Below, piece by piece: positions 12,472 to 26,346 of a stretch of DNA of 64,000 nucleotides. Origin of the DNA: Campylorhamphus procurvoides (lineage: Eukaryota > Chordata > Aves > Passeriformes > Dendrocolaptidae). The notes under the pieces were generated by a model. The model saw only the letters and a list, made by a program, of their open reading frames with translations. It searched no databases and was not told the DNA's origin. The first letter of the stretch is position 1. Each line of letters starts with the position of its first letter. A program made the position numbers and the translations under genes. Location: NCBI GenBank assembly GCA_013396655.1, contig WBMV01008393.1, forward strand, positions 434,001-498,000, given 5' to 3'.

Positions 12472-15400
12472 TCTGGCTGCCACCCCACAAGCAGTGCCTG
12501 CTCAGGTTTGTCCCACAGACCTGACACATTGCCTGGCTGCATTTAGGGTTCTGTCACCAGACCCAGGAACTCATGGTAAGAAGACATAAGTGGAAGGATC
12601 TTAATCTTAAGGCAGCTCTCTTTTATCCCAACTAAAAGCATCAGAGAGGGGCTTTCCTCTCCTTTGTAGAAGGAGCTGAAATCCCACTTTGCCCTCCCGT
12701 TCAGGACTGCCTGCCTGTACCTGCTCCTCCTGCCTCTGCTGGTCTGCTGAGTGTGCCTGGAATGAAAGATTTTCCCTGCAAGCCACCCTGAACCCTTCCC
12801 TGGCCTGTCAGACTTTTATCAGCACAGGTTTCTCTGTGGGCCACAGTGATTTACTGTCCAAACAGTGCTGTTCTTTGTCAGAGATTGTGATCGAAAAGCC
12901 TTAACTTTGCCGCTAATAAGAATCCCTTCCCTTCCCCTCGTGTTCTTTTTTACCTCTCTTCAAATATTGCTTTATGAGCCCATTGCTTGCTATCTGCCTG
13001 ACACAGGAGCTGTGCCTCAGGGCAGCATTTTCTCACCTCTGAGCCAGAGGGCTGAGCTTTGATGCTGGGTTTGAAGAGCTTGGAACAACTCCACGTAGGG
13101 TATCTCCCCTGTCACCCCAGGGCAGCCTGCTCAGGTAAGGGAAGGTTCCTGCATGGTTCAAACTGGCATTCTGGGCACTGCTCTTTTGGTTTGGTTTGTT
13201 TCCCCCAGATATAAAAGGAGAGGACTTGACATTTATCAGATGCTTGAAAATGGCAATGTTACCAGGAATGAGAGAATGCTTGTTACTCACTGCATGTGTC
13301 TAAGGTGAAACTTCAAATGCTCAGGCACTTTGTTCCCAGGAGGTCAAGGCAGCAACCAGAGAAGGGGATTCTGAACTGCAGTGTACTTCCAAAAGATAGG
13401 AAAAGGCAGCTGTCTATTCACCTTCCTTGTCAAGGTTCTTCCCAAACACAAAGGGTGATGTTCTGCCATTGATCTCAAGCAAACCAAACGTGCTTTATTT
13501 TCATTAACAGTTTCCCATTAATTGTGGTGTTTTTCAAAAACATCCCATTCTGTCTCTGCCCAGAAGTCCACATACTGAAAGCATGGCCATAACCTTTAAA
13601 CAAAGTCTGTCCCAGGATGCCTTCATCCCTAGGGGAAGATTTGATAGCAGCTGATAAACAGGCACTGCAAATGCTTTATATCTTTAACTCAAGCACAAAT
13701 ATAACAACAGACACACTCAACTGATGATATTTGAAGCACAAGGCAGTGGAGATGTCCAGACTCCTCACAATTCCCCTCTACATGGATTTTTTTCTTATTT
13801 TCCAGAGGCATGCAAGTGTGTATTTCACTATTTATCTTCATGCTGTAAAAAATGTGTATTTTACCTTATCATTTTTCTCAAATGCATGTTATTATCTCAG
13901 TGTACACCTGAATGGTGATTTGACAGCCTATCATTTTCACATGTTAGAACACATTTTAAAGTGTCTATTAAAGGAGCCTGTTCTTAACACCAGCTACATC
14001 ACCCTTCAGCAGGGCTGCTTATTAATCATCATTCACATAAAAAGCTGTTTCCTTTGACTGCAACAACCACAAGAAAAAGAAAAGGGCAAAAAGGTAAAGA
14101 TGAACAGATTCTTGGTGATTTAGTTAAGTGCAGTTGAAGCTTGCATGCCACCTCGAGATATGATCTTGCCAAATTCCATACATTTTCCACAGAATTCCAG
14201 AGCAATCAAGGGTAGGTGCTCCCAAGTTAATGCAGCATTGCAGGTAGTGACGTGGATCAACCAGGTTACTGAACATCCTGCAGCATCTGTGCAACTATAG
14301 GGGTGCTAAACCTGCCCCCCCTCCACATTCTAGCTGTAATTATCATCTCTCCATTAATATCTCCCTGGATTTCCCATGGATTCCTCACTCTTTGCCTTCT
14401 GTCCTGAGCTATGGTGCAACATTCCTCCTTCACACGAAGGGCTGCCAATTCCTGCCCTGAAGGGGTGGTGAAATGCTGCTCCTTGTCTGACCCAAACCAA
14501 GCCTGGGTTCTTGCTCCAGCTATCCTACTGGATTTTGTGCTTCTTGAAAGGGAAAATATAGGACAACTTTGCTTATCACATTTGCTGTTTTGTCCTTGAA
14601 ATGTGCAGGCCAGCAATGCAACAGAAATGGTACTGCCAGCTAAGCATGGGCAGCCCAGTGCAAAAAACCCACACATGGAAACTTTTATAAACTCAGAAGA
14701 TTGAAAAAGACTATCATAATTATTTTTTCCCCTATGTTACACTTGGGGAAGTTACATATTCTCCTTTTGAAGAGTTGAGCTGACACTACAAATCGCTGAG
14801 AAAAGTCCAGTTCTTGATTTGGTATCTGCAGCCAGGGAAATCCATAAATGCAGAAAGCAGGACCATGAGGAAGGATTAACCTGGGTTTGCAGGACTGTGA
14901 ACAGCACAGTGCTGTGACCAGAAAGGAGGATTACTCTGTGTTCATATCGATTGACTCCTCCAGGCACCACTTTCCACCTTTGCAAGAATGAACACTGGAA
15001 AATAGATGGTCAGTCTGGGTTGAATAGCAAGGGAACTGCTAGGCCAGTCTGAGCACACATCTAAGTGCAACCTGATTACCTTCTACATGTGCTTCCTACG
15101 TAAAATTGATAAAAGTAGACTCAAAAGCAAGTTACTTGGACCTCTTGCTCTCTGATTATTTCTTGCACAGAATAATAAAAGCAGGTCTTTCTTTTTATTG
15201 CATCTTCCCACTGAAATCTACTGTTACAGTGAACCCCACCTGTAAAAAATAAACAGGAAAAAAAGCCCCAAAACAAGAACTGGACTTTACATTCAAACAT
15301 TGACTCCCACAGTCCTTCCTCCTCTGATGTAAAGTCACTTTACCCCAGTGCCTTGCAAAGGGATGGCTCCAACATATGGAAATCCCTCCCACCTTGGTTC

Positions 15401-18400
15401 ATGAGATACACCTAAATCTGCATGAGGAACAACAATTTCAGTGCCTGTGTTGGCAGTCACTGCCAGGCATGTTCAAAAGCAGAAGGTAGCACTTGATCTC
15501 TCCTCAGCTTGATTTGAGGAGAATCACTGCATTTTAGTTCTGCAGGAGCTGCCCCTTTCCTTCCCTACCACTGCACAGCCACTTGAGAGCAGGGACCCTT
15601 CAAAAGGTGCTCAAAGAGTATCCCATATGAGAAGAGCTGGTTCTTACACTCTTCGTGTAGCTACTAAATTGAATTACGAGTTTTTTTTGTCAGTGGAGTT
15701 TTGTCCCTTCAAGTCAGATTTGCGTTTGTTCCGTGCATGCCAAGTGTTGGTGTGATGTGCCTGGAAGTGCTCAGCATTAATGATTTAGGCTGTGAGACAG
15801 GGCTGTTCTCCTGGCCCTCAGACGTGGCATCCCTCACCCTTCCCTGGACCTGAGCATCACTGAGAACCAGCACTCTAATTAAGGATGGCATCTCACCCAC
15901 TGCTGGTGGCTGCCACCTCAGAGCAAAGCAGCATCTCTGGTCACACTGACAGCAGGGGGGAGGGAAAGAGAACCAGAGGAGACCCAGGAGTGCAAAACTG
16001 CAAAGCCATCTCTCTGTTTGATGGTGTTTTGTCAGTTAGAACTGAGCTGTTTAGGCTTTAGGACTGCTTAATTCTTCCTAGGTCCTTCATTGTCGAACCA
16101 GCAGTTCAGCATTTCAGTCTCCTCTGCAGTTTTCACGTTGCTGGTGTCAGAAGGGATGTGGCTCATCAGCTGAGTGCCCACTGGCACAGGCACTGAGGGT
16201 GTCCAAAATGCCAGCTGCAATTAGGCAGCTCTGCTGGGAAGTGCCACGGTTTGGGCATGGTGAGAACAACCTTCCTTTCCATGCACAAACTGGAGTGTCC
16301 CAGCCTGGGCAGGAGGACAACCAGGTGTCCTTCCTTCCTTCCTCAGGTGCCCACACAACACACAGTCCCAGCACAGAGATCAAGCAAAGCCTGACCCCTT
16401 GGTGACAATGGTGGCCTCAGATTTCTCTCTGAAGGGATGGCCCACTCTGTGAGTGCTGTCCTGGCAGCTTTGCTCCCCCTTCCATTGCCACTCACAGTCA
16501 GATTAAGGGACAGAATTACTCCATTTCAAACCCCCATGCTGACCCAGTCAAGAAAAATAGCACATCTTTGTCACTGGCTCTCAGTGTCTTTTGCTGATGT
16601 CACAGAGCTGACCCGAGGTTCGCTTTGTTTGTCACTATGTACACACACAGTGTGTGACTGGGGTGGTGTGGCACCAGTCTGGCCAGTCAGTGCAGACTGG
16701 TGGAGGCTGGAGGGGCTGGGAAGTGCTGCCCATCAGCCAGAGCCTGCTGAGCCAGCAAAGATGCCATCCTGTGTCTTGCCAAGGAAGCACAATTGAGGGA
16801 AGCCTTTGCACTGCCACCCAGAGCAGGGCTCCCTTCCCACTGGGGAATGAAGGGCCCATCGGGGTTCATGTGCCACTCAGAGTCACCACCCTGGCTGTGA
16901 CATTCAGTGACACTGCTCTGTCCCAACAAACAGGTGTTTTTCCTCCTTGCTGCAGAGCAAACAGGTTTGGTCCCTTCAGGGCTGAAGGAGACAGAAGGCT
17001 GGAGCCATAAAATCCATTATATACATCTTTCTGTATCTCCTTGTCATGAACTTCTACGGAAAGGAACTAAGAGGATCTCTACTGAGAAAAGCACTATAAT
17101 TGTAGCTCCTGAGCAGCACAGAGAGAAGATTGCCAAGGCAACCAATCATTCCACAGCAAGGGCAGAGGGAGTCGAGTTAAGATGAGGTTGTTACAAACCC
17201 CTGCTGTGCATAATCATATAGTAAGCAACATTTTTAAAAGGCTCTTGTAAAAAATAGGACAGAGGGGAAGAGAACGAGAGAAATTAATTTCCTCTATTTT
17301 TCTACTTGCTCACTGATTGAGGTACAAGAGCAAATTATATGCATGTCCTGCACCTGAGGACCCTGGGAGCTGGCAGGGAAAAGCTGCCTCCTCCACAAAC
17401 AATGCAGAGCCTCTGACACAGGGCAGGGGGCTGCTTGGATCTGGAAAAAAATAATTTTGGTTCTAATGTGGTTTGAAATAAAAAGTCTGAACAAAAAATG
17501 CTCTTCTAATGCAAAAGCTGAAGTCACGGCTGGTTTTGTTACAAATTGTGTTCTTTGGGAACTATTGGAAATCAACAAGGTCTCTGTGAGTAGGATTTAC
17601 TCTAAAGTGTGAGATTTGGGGCTCAGATCCCTAAGAACTGAAAGGGTGTGTCCACAGCATCCTGCCATCAGCAAACTCCTCTGAAGGAGATCTTTCCCTA
17701 GGTTCTCCTTCTCTGAGCTGCTAGAAACTGGCTGTATGGCACTACAGAGGCTGGATCAAGAGCTGAAACACACAATCTTGGGGTTGGTTCTAAGTAACCT
17801 TCCCAGGCAGCTCTGTCATTGACCCAGCCTGCTCTGCTGCCCCACAAACAGTTCACCAGCATAACTCAAAGCCATGGCCATGGGTAGGTACTCCTAAGTC
17901 AGAACTGCCCAAAAAAGCTGCCCTAATATTTCACTGAATAGCCCTTGTCACTTTTCCCATTCTAGACACTGCTTTCCCCCAGCCCCCTTCCACTTCAGCA
18001 AGGAATAATTGCTGCTCCACAAACGGCCCTTCCCACTGGGTTTGCTCCTTGTTGTTTGGGCCATGTCCACCTGCTGGCTCCTGCTGAAGTGTTTGCAAAC
18101 CAGACCAGTAGCATTCTAGCCCCACTCGTGCAGATTCCAACTTCCACAGGTTGAAATCATCCTATTTTCCGTAGCTAGATCTGCATCCATCATTTTCCAC
18201 TCTCAGCAAGAAAGAAAACACCACCCAGACAAAGTTCAGCTCCTCCTGCTGCAACACAGAGTTACTCAGTGGTACTCATTGCTTACTTTTCCTGCCCAGG
18301 CCACAGAACATCACCCCCCTTGCCTAACATGAGAGACCCTGTGCCCAGCAGCACCAAAAGGAGAGGGATCACATGGAGTTGTGTTTGTCATCCTGGCAGC

Positions 18401-18543
18401 GACTTTACTGGATAAATCAATCCTCCATCCATTTCCCTGCCCATCCCTTGCTTATTCAAGGGTGGTTTTACTGAGGGAGGGGTTGCACACACAGATAACC
18501 CCCCAAGAATGATCCCATAGTAGGGGCTTGGGCAAGTGCTTTT
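12472..18543. other. Intergenic, nothing recognised
   Basis: Six kilobases of unique sequence without recognisable coding frame, array or transposable element. AT-rich segments (13480-14100) may hold regulatory DNA but nothing specific can be argued. Confidence 0.5.
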
Positions 18544-18556
18544 CCAGCAGGGGGCA
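18544..18556 (+). promoter_or_regulatory. Candidate CTCF core motif
   Basis: CCAGCAGGGGGCA fits the vertebrate CTCF core CCASYAGRKGGCR at every position. A single motif match has limited weight; occupancy depends on flanks and chromatin. If real it is a candidate boundary in the desert beside MED13L. Confidence 0.4.
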
Positions 18557-20829
18557 AAACAATTACATAACCTACAAAAACCAAACAAACAAAATCAAAA
18601 AACCCCACCTGAATCTCTCTTTATTTGTATGACCTGAAACCAAACTACTACAATTACCAGGAACTGAAAAACTGAGCCCAAAGCTCTGTGGAGGAACAGG
18701 TGGATGTTGAAAAGCTGAAGCACCACAGCAGCCTTTGCCTGGTGTATGACATTCTGCCTTAGAATGTAATGCCCCACATGTAACAAATATGATGCAGATC
18801 TTGGCTTTGCTGGCAATGAGCAGAGTTGATTGGTATTCATCCAGGGATCCAGTGGCAGACTAACTCCAGAGCTTTCCCACCTCGTGGTCTGATTTAGTGA
18901 TGTCCCAGCTAAACACTAAACAGCATTTGGACAGACCTTTCTTTACTAAAATTAGACTGCAGCTCATTCTTAAGCTTGTAAATTGGAACTCTCCATATGA
19001 CACTCGAGGGGCTGAAAAATGAGTTCTTTACTTAACACAAGGCCCTTGAACAAAGTGGTTCTTCCATCCACATGGAATGACCAGGGATGTGGGTGGCTCT
19101 CTTAGGTAATAATCTGAACCTATGGAAGGATGTTTCTTGCCCTGCCACTCAAACTTCACTTTAAAATTGATGTTTTAAGCCCCCTTTAAGGAAACCTATT
19201 TCTATTTATTCAGCTCTTCTTTTCTCCGCTCATTTTGGTAGAAAAATGAGTCACAGTTTCACTGTTACCCCACTCTTCCTGTTAAAAAACCCTTCCCTGT
19301 TCCATCCATCCCCCTGAGCCTGCAGCACCACATCTTTTCCATGAAGAATTTAGGAGTGGGGTTTGTTTGGTTTTGGTGAGGAAGGATGCTTTTATGTGGA
19401 GGCAGTTGAGGGTATTCACATTCTGCCCACGGGGCTTCTCCCAGAGCAAGTCCCTGCTTGACTGCTGTGGCATTGCTGAAACACAGAGGGATAACACCTC
19501 CCTATTTCAGGGTGATGCAAAGCTAGAGTGGTGCTTTGGAAATCATGCTGAAACAGCCTCTTTTCCCTCAAAGAGAAGGTGCAACGGAGGCAGTGGTTTG
19601 GTATGATTATGTATTTACACAGTCACATCTAGATCTTACACGCTTTTTGCCCCGTGGTTATGTCAAATAGGTAAGAATCCTGGAAATACGATTGTATGTG
19701 GTGAAGTAAATTGCTCTTATTTGCTATTTTGTCCATTAAAGCTTCCTGGAGGAGCTCACAGGGAATTTCAGCTGTGTCAGGGAGGGTTTTACACACCAAG
19801 TAAAATGTTATCCTCTCCCTGCCCTCACTGCCAGCCCAGAGTGACTTGTGTGCCCAGCTCTTCTCAGCCAGGGTAGTGAGGAGGCCACCTGGGCTAAGTT
19901 GGCTAGTCAGAGCTAATTAGTTTATAGGAATTGCACTTCCAAATTCTTCTGTGCAAGCACAAGCTCAGGGCTTGGCAAGGTCCCCCTTTGAGACACTCAC
20001 TTGAAGGTGACTGCAGCCAAGTCCCCCTCCGGGACCCCTTCGAATGACTGTGTTTGCCAAGGCTTTTCCCCACAACAGAAATAACACCAACAGTGTCTGT
20101 AGGACAGCTCTGTGCCCACCTTCTCTTCTCTGCAGCCTTAGGAGAAGAATGGCACAGCACTAAGGGCCTCCAGCTGGTGCTGCCTGGGCTCTGCTGGAAC
20201 TGAACCACAGATCAGGGCTTTGTGGAAGGCTTGGGGCTCAACACAGCATCCCCAGTCCAGGGAGCAAGGACTGGGACACAAATCAATGTGTGCTCCACAT
20301 CAGCACAAGGCACGTCAGCCAGGTTATTCCAGAGAAACAGCCTCATGCTTATGCCACTGAAATCTGACTGTGAAATGAGAACCTACTCCCTTTCCCTTAA
20401 AATTGAAACAATGCAGATGGGGCTTCAAGTGTATCAGGCCTGAGATGTTCCAACCTGTCTTTTTTTCCACTCCAAAACTGCACACTGTGATGTCTCAGAT
20501 CAACCTTTATCTCCCCAAGTACATTGTGGGAGCAAGAACAGTTATTAAACTCCAGGGAGAAACTGGTTCCTTTCCTTTCCTGCAAGACTTCGTTCCCTTT
20601 CCCATTCCCTCCGAATGTCATTGTATCTGCTGTTTGCTGAGCAGGAAATGCATTATTAAAGCAGTTTCTCCTCCATAAACTGCTTTGCATCTGACTGTTT
20701 CATTGTAAATCCGTGGCCACAAAGTCAGGCCACCTTGGGATAACCCAACATGAAATCTGACCTGATGAAAATGGCTCATGCCTCCCGGCCTGCCTTGCAA
20801 CCTGTGAGAAGGGCTTTTATTATTTATTC
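18557..20829. other. Intergenic, nothing recognised
   Basis: Unique sequence. Frames are short and without family resemblance. Confidence 0.5.
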
Positions 20830-20970
20830 AAAACCTGTTTAAATCCCTCTTTTTCTGAAACAACCATTTTAAAAATATTAAACCACCGCGGCTAAGCTGG
20901 GAGATTAAACAAGTTTAAACCTTCTCATCGCAGGTGGGATATTAGTTCTAATAACAGGAGGAGGGATGGC
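20830..20970. promoter_or_regulatory. Conserved-looking AT-rich stretch around a CCGCGG site
   Basis: AT-rich with CCTGTTTAAAT, AAAAATATTAAACC, ACCACCGCGGCTAAGC, GATTAAACAAGTTTAAACC and CTAATAACAGG. Dense TTTAAA/TTAAAC strings flank an isolated CpG-rich core. Function unproven. Confidence 0.2.
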
Positions 20971-23689
20971 AGGCTGCGTGGTAACTGGAGCCCCTTCTCC
21001 TCACTAACTAATCACCGAGAAAGCATTTGGGCAGGGAGGGGGGGCCGAGGAGGGAGGCAGGCAGGCAAACAATGCACCCAGGCTCCTGGCAACCCTGCCT
21101 GCTTGCCATGGTGATGCACAAAGGGAAGAATGCCCCGCCGAGCAGCAGCCCTGCCTCTGTCCCCACAACACTCGCCCTACATTCGAGCAGGCTCAAAGTG
21201 TGACCTTCAGGGGGTTATTTCTCATGGTGGTGCTGCAGCTGGACAGCACTGTGCCAAAGCTGCCAAAAAGCAGCACACCTATGGCCTACATGTCTTCCAC
21301 TGCATGTTTTTCTCTTAAATACTTAGCTGTCAATGCCTCTCCACCACATCTCTTGTACTTAGAGGTTTTAAGGGGAGCCACAGTCAACTTCATCAAAAAT
21401 AGTTCAATTAAAGACCATCAAACTCCAAAGTTTTCAGGGAAGGGATGACTTCTTAAAATGTTGTTTTCCTCTAACAGGACTAAGATTTGCCAATAGGCCA
21501 TTCTTGTTTTAAGGCACCATACTTTCATTTTTTTAGTCAGGAATAGGTTCTGAGAACAACTTCAGTGTCCCACAGCTGGCTCAGCCCTTCCCTTCTTTCC
21601 CCAGGGTTGCCCACAAACCTGTCCAGTCCTGTGGTGCAGGAGGACCACAAGTGGAGGAACAGCCTGGTGAGCCCCAGCAAGCTGAGTCTGCCCCTGAGAC
21701 AGACAAGAGAACCCTGCCCTGCCCAACAGTGAGGTAAGAAAGGTGTTTATCAGTGCAGATACCTCTCCACCTGAGTGCTGAGACAATCATTTAGTGCCAG
21801 GAGAAATTACACTCCTGGCTTGTCACTGTAACCTCTTTTTGTCACCACCACTGGCCTATTTCTAGGGCATCTTCACACACACACAACTAAGAGGATGCAA
21901 TATAACAAGAGTGCCAGCAAGGTTTTAGGGGCTGTGCAATTGTCCTGGGTGAGGGGCAGTATTCACACAGCCATATTCCAAAAATTCAAGCCAAGAGAAG
22001 CTTCAGGAGGGAAATTCTAACATGTTAAAAACCCACTGTGATCTAAAATAGCTGAAGACAAAAAAGCTTGAGATCACAATGCTCCCTGTCCCTCACTGTT
22101 GATTCTGAAAAAGGTTTAACCAACAGCATCCACCTCCCACACTCTCCCCTGTCCCCACACAGGGTCCAGACAATTATCCAGAGGAGAAGGAAAGGTTTGA
22201 CACTTGGGCTGAACAGTTTTCATCTGGCTCTCATTGAAGAAAGCTCCAAGTGTACACTGGTTTGTTTTAAACACAGGCCTGTTTCTAACAGAGGAATTTG
22301 TGCTTTTACCATGTACCAGAGCTCCTTAGGCAGGCAGCAGGCACTGTGATTTGTATAAACCCAAATCATTAAATAGCCCTTGGCCACTGCTTAAAGTGAG
22401 ACAAGTACCTGCCTGAGCCATGTACTTAAATTCTTAAGGGAGGAAACAAGGAGGGCAAAGCTAATAGAAATCTCAGAGTGCTAAAAACACCAGTGAAAGT
22501 CCTGGAAGAAGAACTCCTGAATGTTGCATCCAGACACGCTTAGGAGAAGGAATTTGAAAACAGTAAACAAGGTGCTTGGCTGGGGTCACCACTGGGTGTG
22601 AAGGGCAGAAATAGAGTTAGAGATGGAGGGGGGGAAACCTCTAACCTTGCTGTGCTGCTTGAGACATTAAGACACATTTTGTGTGGGAATTGTTAAAGAG
22701 ACTCTTAGTGATTGAAGGGATGCTCCAGCAAGACATGGGGAAAGGCTGATGTCATTGAATTAGAGATTTCCATGAGATTCTCATGAGTAGCACAGAAGTG
22801 GATGCACAGGGAGGATCCACGTGGCCCACAGAGCATTCCCATCTGTTTCCTCCTGAAGGATGGACTTCCTATTCACCATGTGGTGTAGGTACCTTTCCAA
22901 CTTCTCAGCTCCAAAGGACTAGCATGACTGCCCAGTACTTCAGGGTTTTGAGGTGTTCTTGCATTGCCTGGGGGGGTTTTAACCTCCCTTCCTCTAAGTT
23001 TTGTCTCTGCAGTGTAGGATGGGTTTTTCCCTGAGAGTGATACAGGCAGTCCATCCACATCCAGGATTCCTGTATCCAGTTCAGTTTCCTGTGGGTGGTA
23101 GTCACCACTTGCTATCTCAGCTACATTACTCTCCTCCTGTATAGCAGCAGTTTGGAATTACACTTTGGGATGTAAAACATGCTTGCAGCTTGGGGCTAAA
23201 GTATCCCTTTAGCATCAGAGGGGTACAGAAAACCTCTCTCTGCTGTGTGTGGCTCTGAGTCACCACTCCACATTGCCCACTGGTGCCCAGCTTGTACTTT
23301 GGAAACTCCACAAGATCAGTCCTGGCCCCTGTTGCACAGGGCAAGGACAGTTTGGAAGGACAAGGTGGTATCATCAATGGCCACAAACACTACATAAACA
23401 TCTCTCAAAAGTCTAATGACACTCATGATGCCCTAAAATCATGGAGTTAAAGACATGGTCCACAAGATGTCCAATACTACCCTCCACTCATGCCACAGCC
23501 CCAGTATTCCACAACAACCACATCCCCAGTGAAAGCTTTCTTGGAATGTGTGTCTGCTTTAATACAGGTCAAAAAGTGCTTCACTGGATCTCTTCAGGAT
23601 GCAAAAAAGAACACCCCAAACATTTGAGATTTATCAGACCAAGTCCAAAATCCCTCTGGCTTTGAACATTTATGAGGCTTTAGCACAAA
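20971..23689. other. Intergenic, nothing recognised
   Basis: Unique sequence with a purine-rich GGGAGGGGGGGCCGAGGAGG stretch near 21036 and a short CA run near 21876. No gene seen. Confidence 0.5.
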
Positions 23690-24010
23690 GGTTGCCCCCC
23701 TGAGGGCAGCAGGTTTGACAGCCGGCAGGTGGAGCCCCATACCCTGAGCCCCGACCTGGGGGCAGCCCCACACCCCGGGGACAGCCCCAGGCAGAGCCCC
23801 CCATGCCCCTGAGCGCTCCATCCTGCGGCTGTCACAGCACCAAAGGGGAGGTGTCCCTGCGGTCCAGCCCTGACCCCCGGCATTCCCGAGTGTCCCGACC
23901 CCCTGAGCATCCCCGTCCGGCTCAGCCCCTGTCCCTGTCCCCTGCCTTGGGCTGCGGCGACACCTCCCGGGAGCCGCCGGCACAGGAGCGGATCAGGCTG
24001 CGCTCCTCCT
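23690..24010. promoter_or_regulatory. CpG-rich intergenic block (candidate CpG island)
   Basis: By eye about 19 CpG in 270 bp, with strong C/G content, in an otherwise CpG-poor intergenic stretch. No recognisable coding exon is inside. It passes directly into a moderately AT-rich stretch (24020-24320) that looks conserved-like. It could be an orphan CpG island at an enhancer or a non-coding transcript start. Confidence 0.4.
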
Positions 24011-25319
24011 CTGCCCATCATAGCCTAGATCCATCGCCTAGAAACACCCCAGTGATTTTTAACACGAGCTTCTGTCCTACTCGGCTTTCCTTTTATTCAT
24101 TCCTCACAGCCTGGGCAGCCCCTTTCTTTCCTTCCCAGGACACACCACCAATATTAAGATCGTAGAAGAAAAGATTGTAAGCTCTTTTCTGTACAGGACA
24201 GCTGAAACGTGCCTGCTAAGTGGGTGAAAAATGCTTGAGCAGTGGCAATGAAGAGCCCTGTCACTTCTTAGCCCGGTGCAAAATTGTCCAAGGCCCGGAA
24301 CATTTGCCTGTAAAGACAAACCTGGCAGTTCCTGAGAGGGGATCACAGGGATCAGTAAGTACAGGCACACACTGGGAACGTTCTGAAGTCCTAGCTCAGC
24401 CCAAATTATGTAAAGCCTTTTTTCTGGTTATGACCTTTGAAAGGTGAGGTCTGAGAATACAAGATGCTCTTGGGGGATCCTTTGGTCATTCCCCTGTGGT
24501 GTGACTGGGTAAGTCACCTCCACATCAACCCTGTTCCAGTTAGTGGTGTCTGATACACCCCAGTGGGGTCTGAGAACTTAAGGCCCCTGTCAAAGGCAGA
24601 AACTGCCAAGGTCTGAGCAGCAAGGAAGGACTTGGGCTTCACTTAGTGAGAAATCAATGCCCTCCATAGCTCCTGAACCCCACACAGGTGGGATGTCAGC
24701 CCTTCCCCAGGGGGAACAGCAGCTCAGGAATCCCACAGCCCAAGCTGGCCCTTTGGGGGAACTCCAGTACTGTGCCCCAACACAGACCTAGGGATGCACA
24801 AGGACCCTACAAAGCTCCCCTCCTAAGCAAGGCCTGGGATTTGGGGCAGGCTCAGGTGGTGGGCAGAGTGGCTGCTGAGAGCAGGAAACCTCCAGGCCCC
24901 TGCAGGGACCCTTCCTGTCAGCTCAGTCCCATCCTCTGTCCCCTCAGCACCACATTTCACCCAGGAACGGTTCTTGCTGCTCTTCAGTAACAAACACAGA
25001 GCACAATCATTACATTCAGACATACAGAAAGCTGAAGTGATTCTAAAGTGTTCTTAAACTTGGACCTGTGCTGTTGGTTGCTGTGCAGGGAGCCCTGGGA
25101 CAGGACAGGATCTGGCCACTCTCATTTCCATTTCCCCAGAAATGAGTGTTGGGGCTGGAACAGCACGAGTGTTCCTGGATGCTTGTTTTTCACTCTCAGC
25201 TCTCCTCCATAAGGGTTTTTTTCCCCCCTCCTCAACAGAATGGCACAGTCTTCAGCCTCCTCCCCTGGTTCCCATCTTCTTTGGAAAATAAACAGCTCTG
25301 ATTGTTGTGCACTTGAGAT

Positions 25320-25640
25320 TATGAAAACATCAAGTCCATTAGTATTTGGCAAAGTGCTCTCTCATTTCCTTCTGATGTAATAATTGAGAGCGAGGGAGCG
25401 GAGACTGCAAAGATAGCACAAGGCACGAGTTAATGACCTTCTCGCATGTATGTGTGGGCTCTCTTACAGGGAGCCTTTTCCAAGCCCCATCTCGCCTCCA
25501 CTCATGCTGCTGCAGCTGAAACACTGCCTCAATGTGCCTTTTATTGTTTGATCTGCTGTCCCTTGGCCAGCCTTCAGAGGCAGCCAAATGGCAGGCAGGT
25601 GTGGGGGGCGAGGAGACACAAAGCAAATGGAGCTAATGCT
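25320..25640. promoter_or_regulatory. Conserved-looking non-coding stretch
   Basis: Unique, balanced-composition sequence including GATGTAATAATTGAGAGCG, GGCACGAGTTAATGACC and TTTTATTGTTTGATCTGC, the last SOX-like. No coding frame or repeat. Candidate enhancer only by texture. Confidence 0.2.
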
Positions 25641-26261
25641 TCAGCAGGCACACAGTCCCTCAGCCCCACGGGCAAATGCCACTGTTGCCCAGTTCTTGTT
25701 GCCTGATTTGGTTTCACTTACACATTTAAGTCAAGGAAGGAGGGGGGGAATGTGTTCTGCTTCACTTTCTGAGAGATTCTTTGGAAGGCCTGATAAAAAT
25801 CAGGACGTGGGTGGAATGAGTGTAGAAAGAGATCAACTGTTGAAGGAAAATTAACCGAGGTCAATGGTTGCTGCTCTGTAAAGTATTGGACTGGCCACCC
25901 ACTTATCAGACTGCCAAACTTTTCTTGAGGTGCCTAGAGCCAAACTAAAGTGGGATAAATTCCACAGGAGGGTATAGAGTTCCCTGCTGGCTTCCTGGAG
26001 ACTTGAGTCTTTTGAAGTGCCTCTGGAAGCCTCCAGAGATGTGTAGCTTTCCACATTGGCTTAGCTGAAGCCTAGGCCAAAAATCTCATCTCATTTTAAA
26101 AAAATAATCTTAATTCGACAGCTCGGGTTTTGGGAAAATAAAGTTTACCCTTGGCCAAGTGGTCTCACTTGAGGGCCCCACCTTGAAGTGGCAAGGTGAG
26201 CCAAAAGGTGACAATGTAGGTTCTCCTCCTCCTCCTCACTGAATCCCAGCCCTTCCCTGTG

Positions 26262-26346
26262 CCAAGGGTGAAGGTGTCCCCTCCCATGGCAGAGTGTGGG
26301 GCTGGATGGGCTTTAAGGTCGCTCCCAACCCAACCCATCCCATGCC
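26262..26346 (+). mobile_element. CR1 LINE 3' tail remnant
   Basis: Degraded copy of the CR1 tail in sense orientation: GAAGGTGTCCCCTCCCATGG, GGGCTGGATGGGCTTTAAGG, CGCTCCCAACCCAACCCATC, CCATG. It is shorter and more worn than the other copies in the window. Confidence 0.75.

Noticed and set aside
12093..12589. Repetitive proteins of 103-149 codons on both strands
   Set aside because: By-products of the 63-bp tandem repeat; both strands open, no start context or neighbours.
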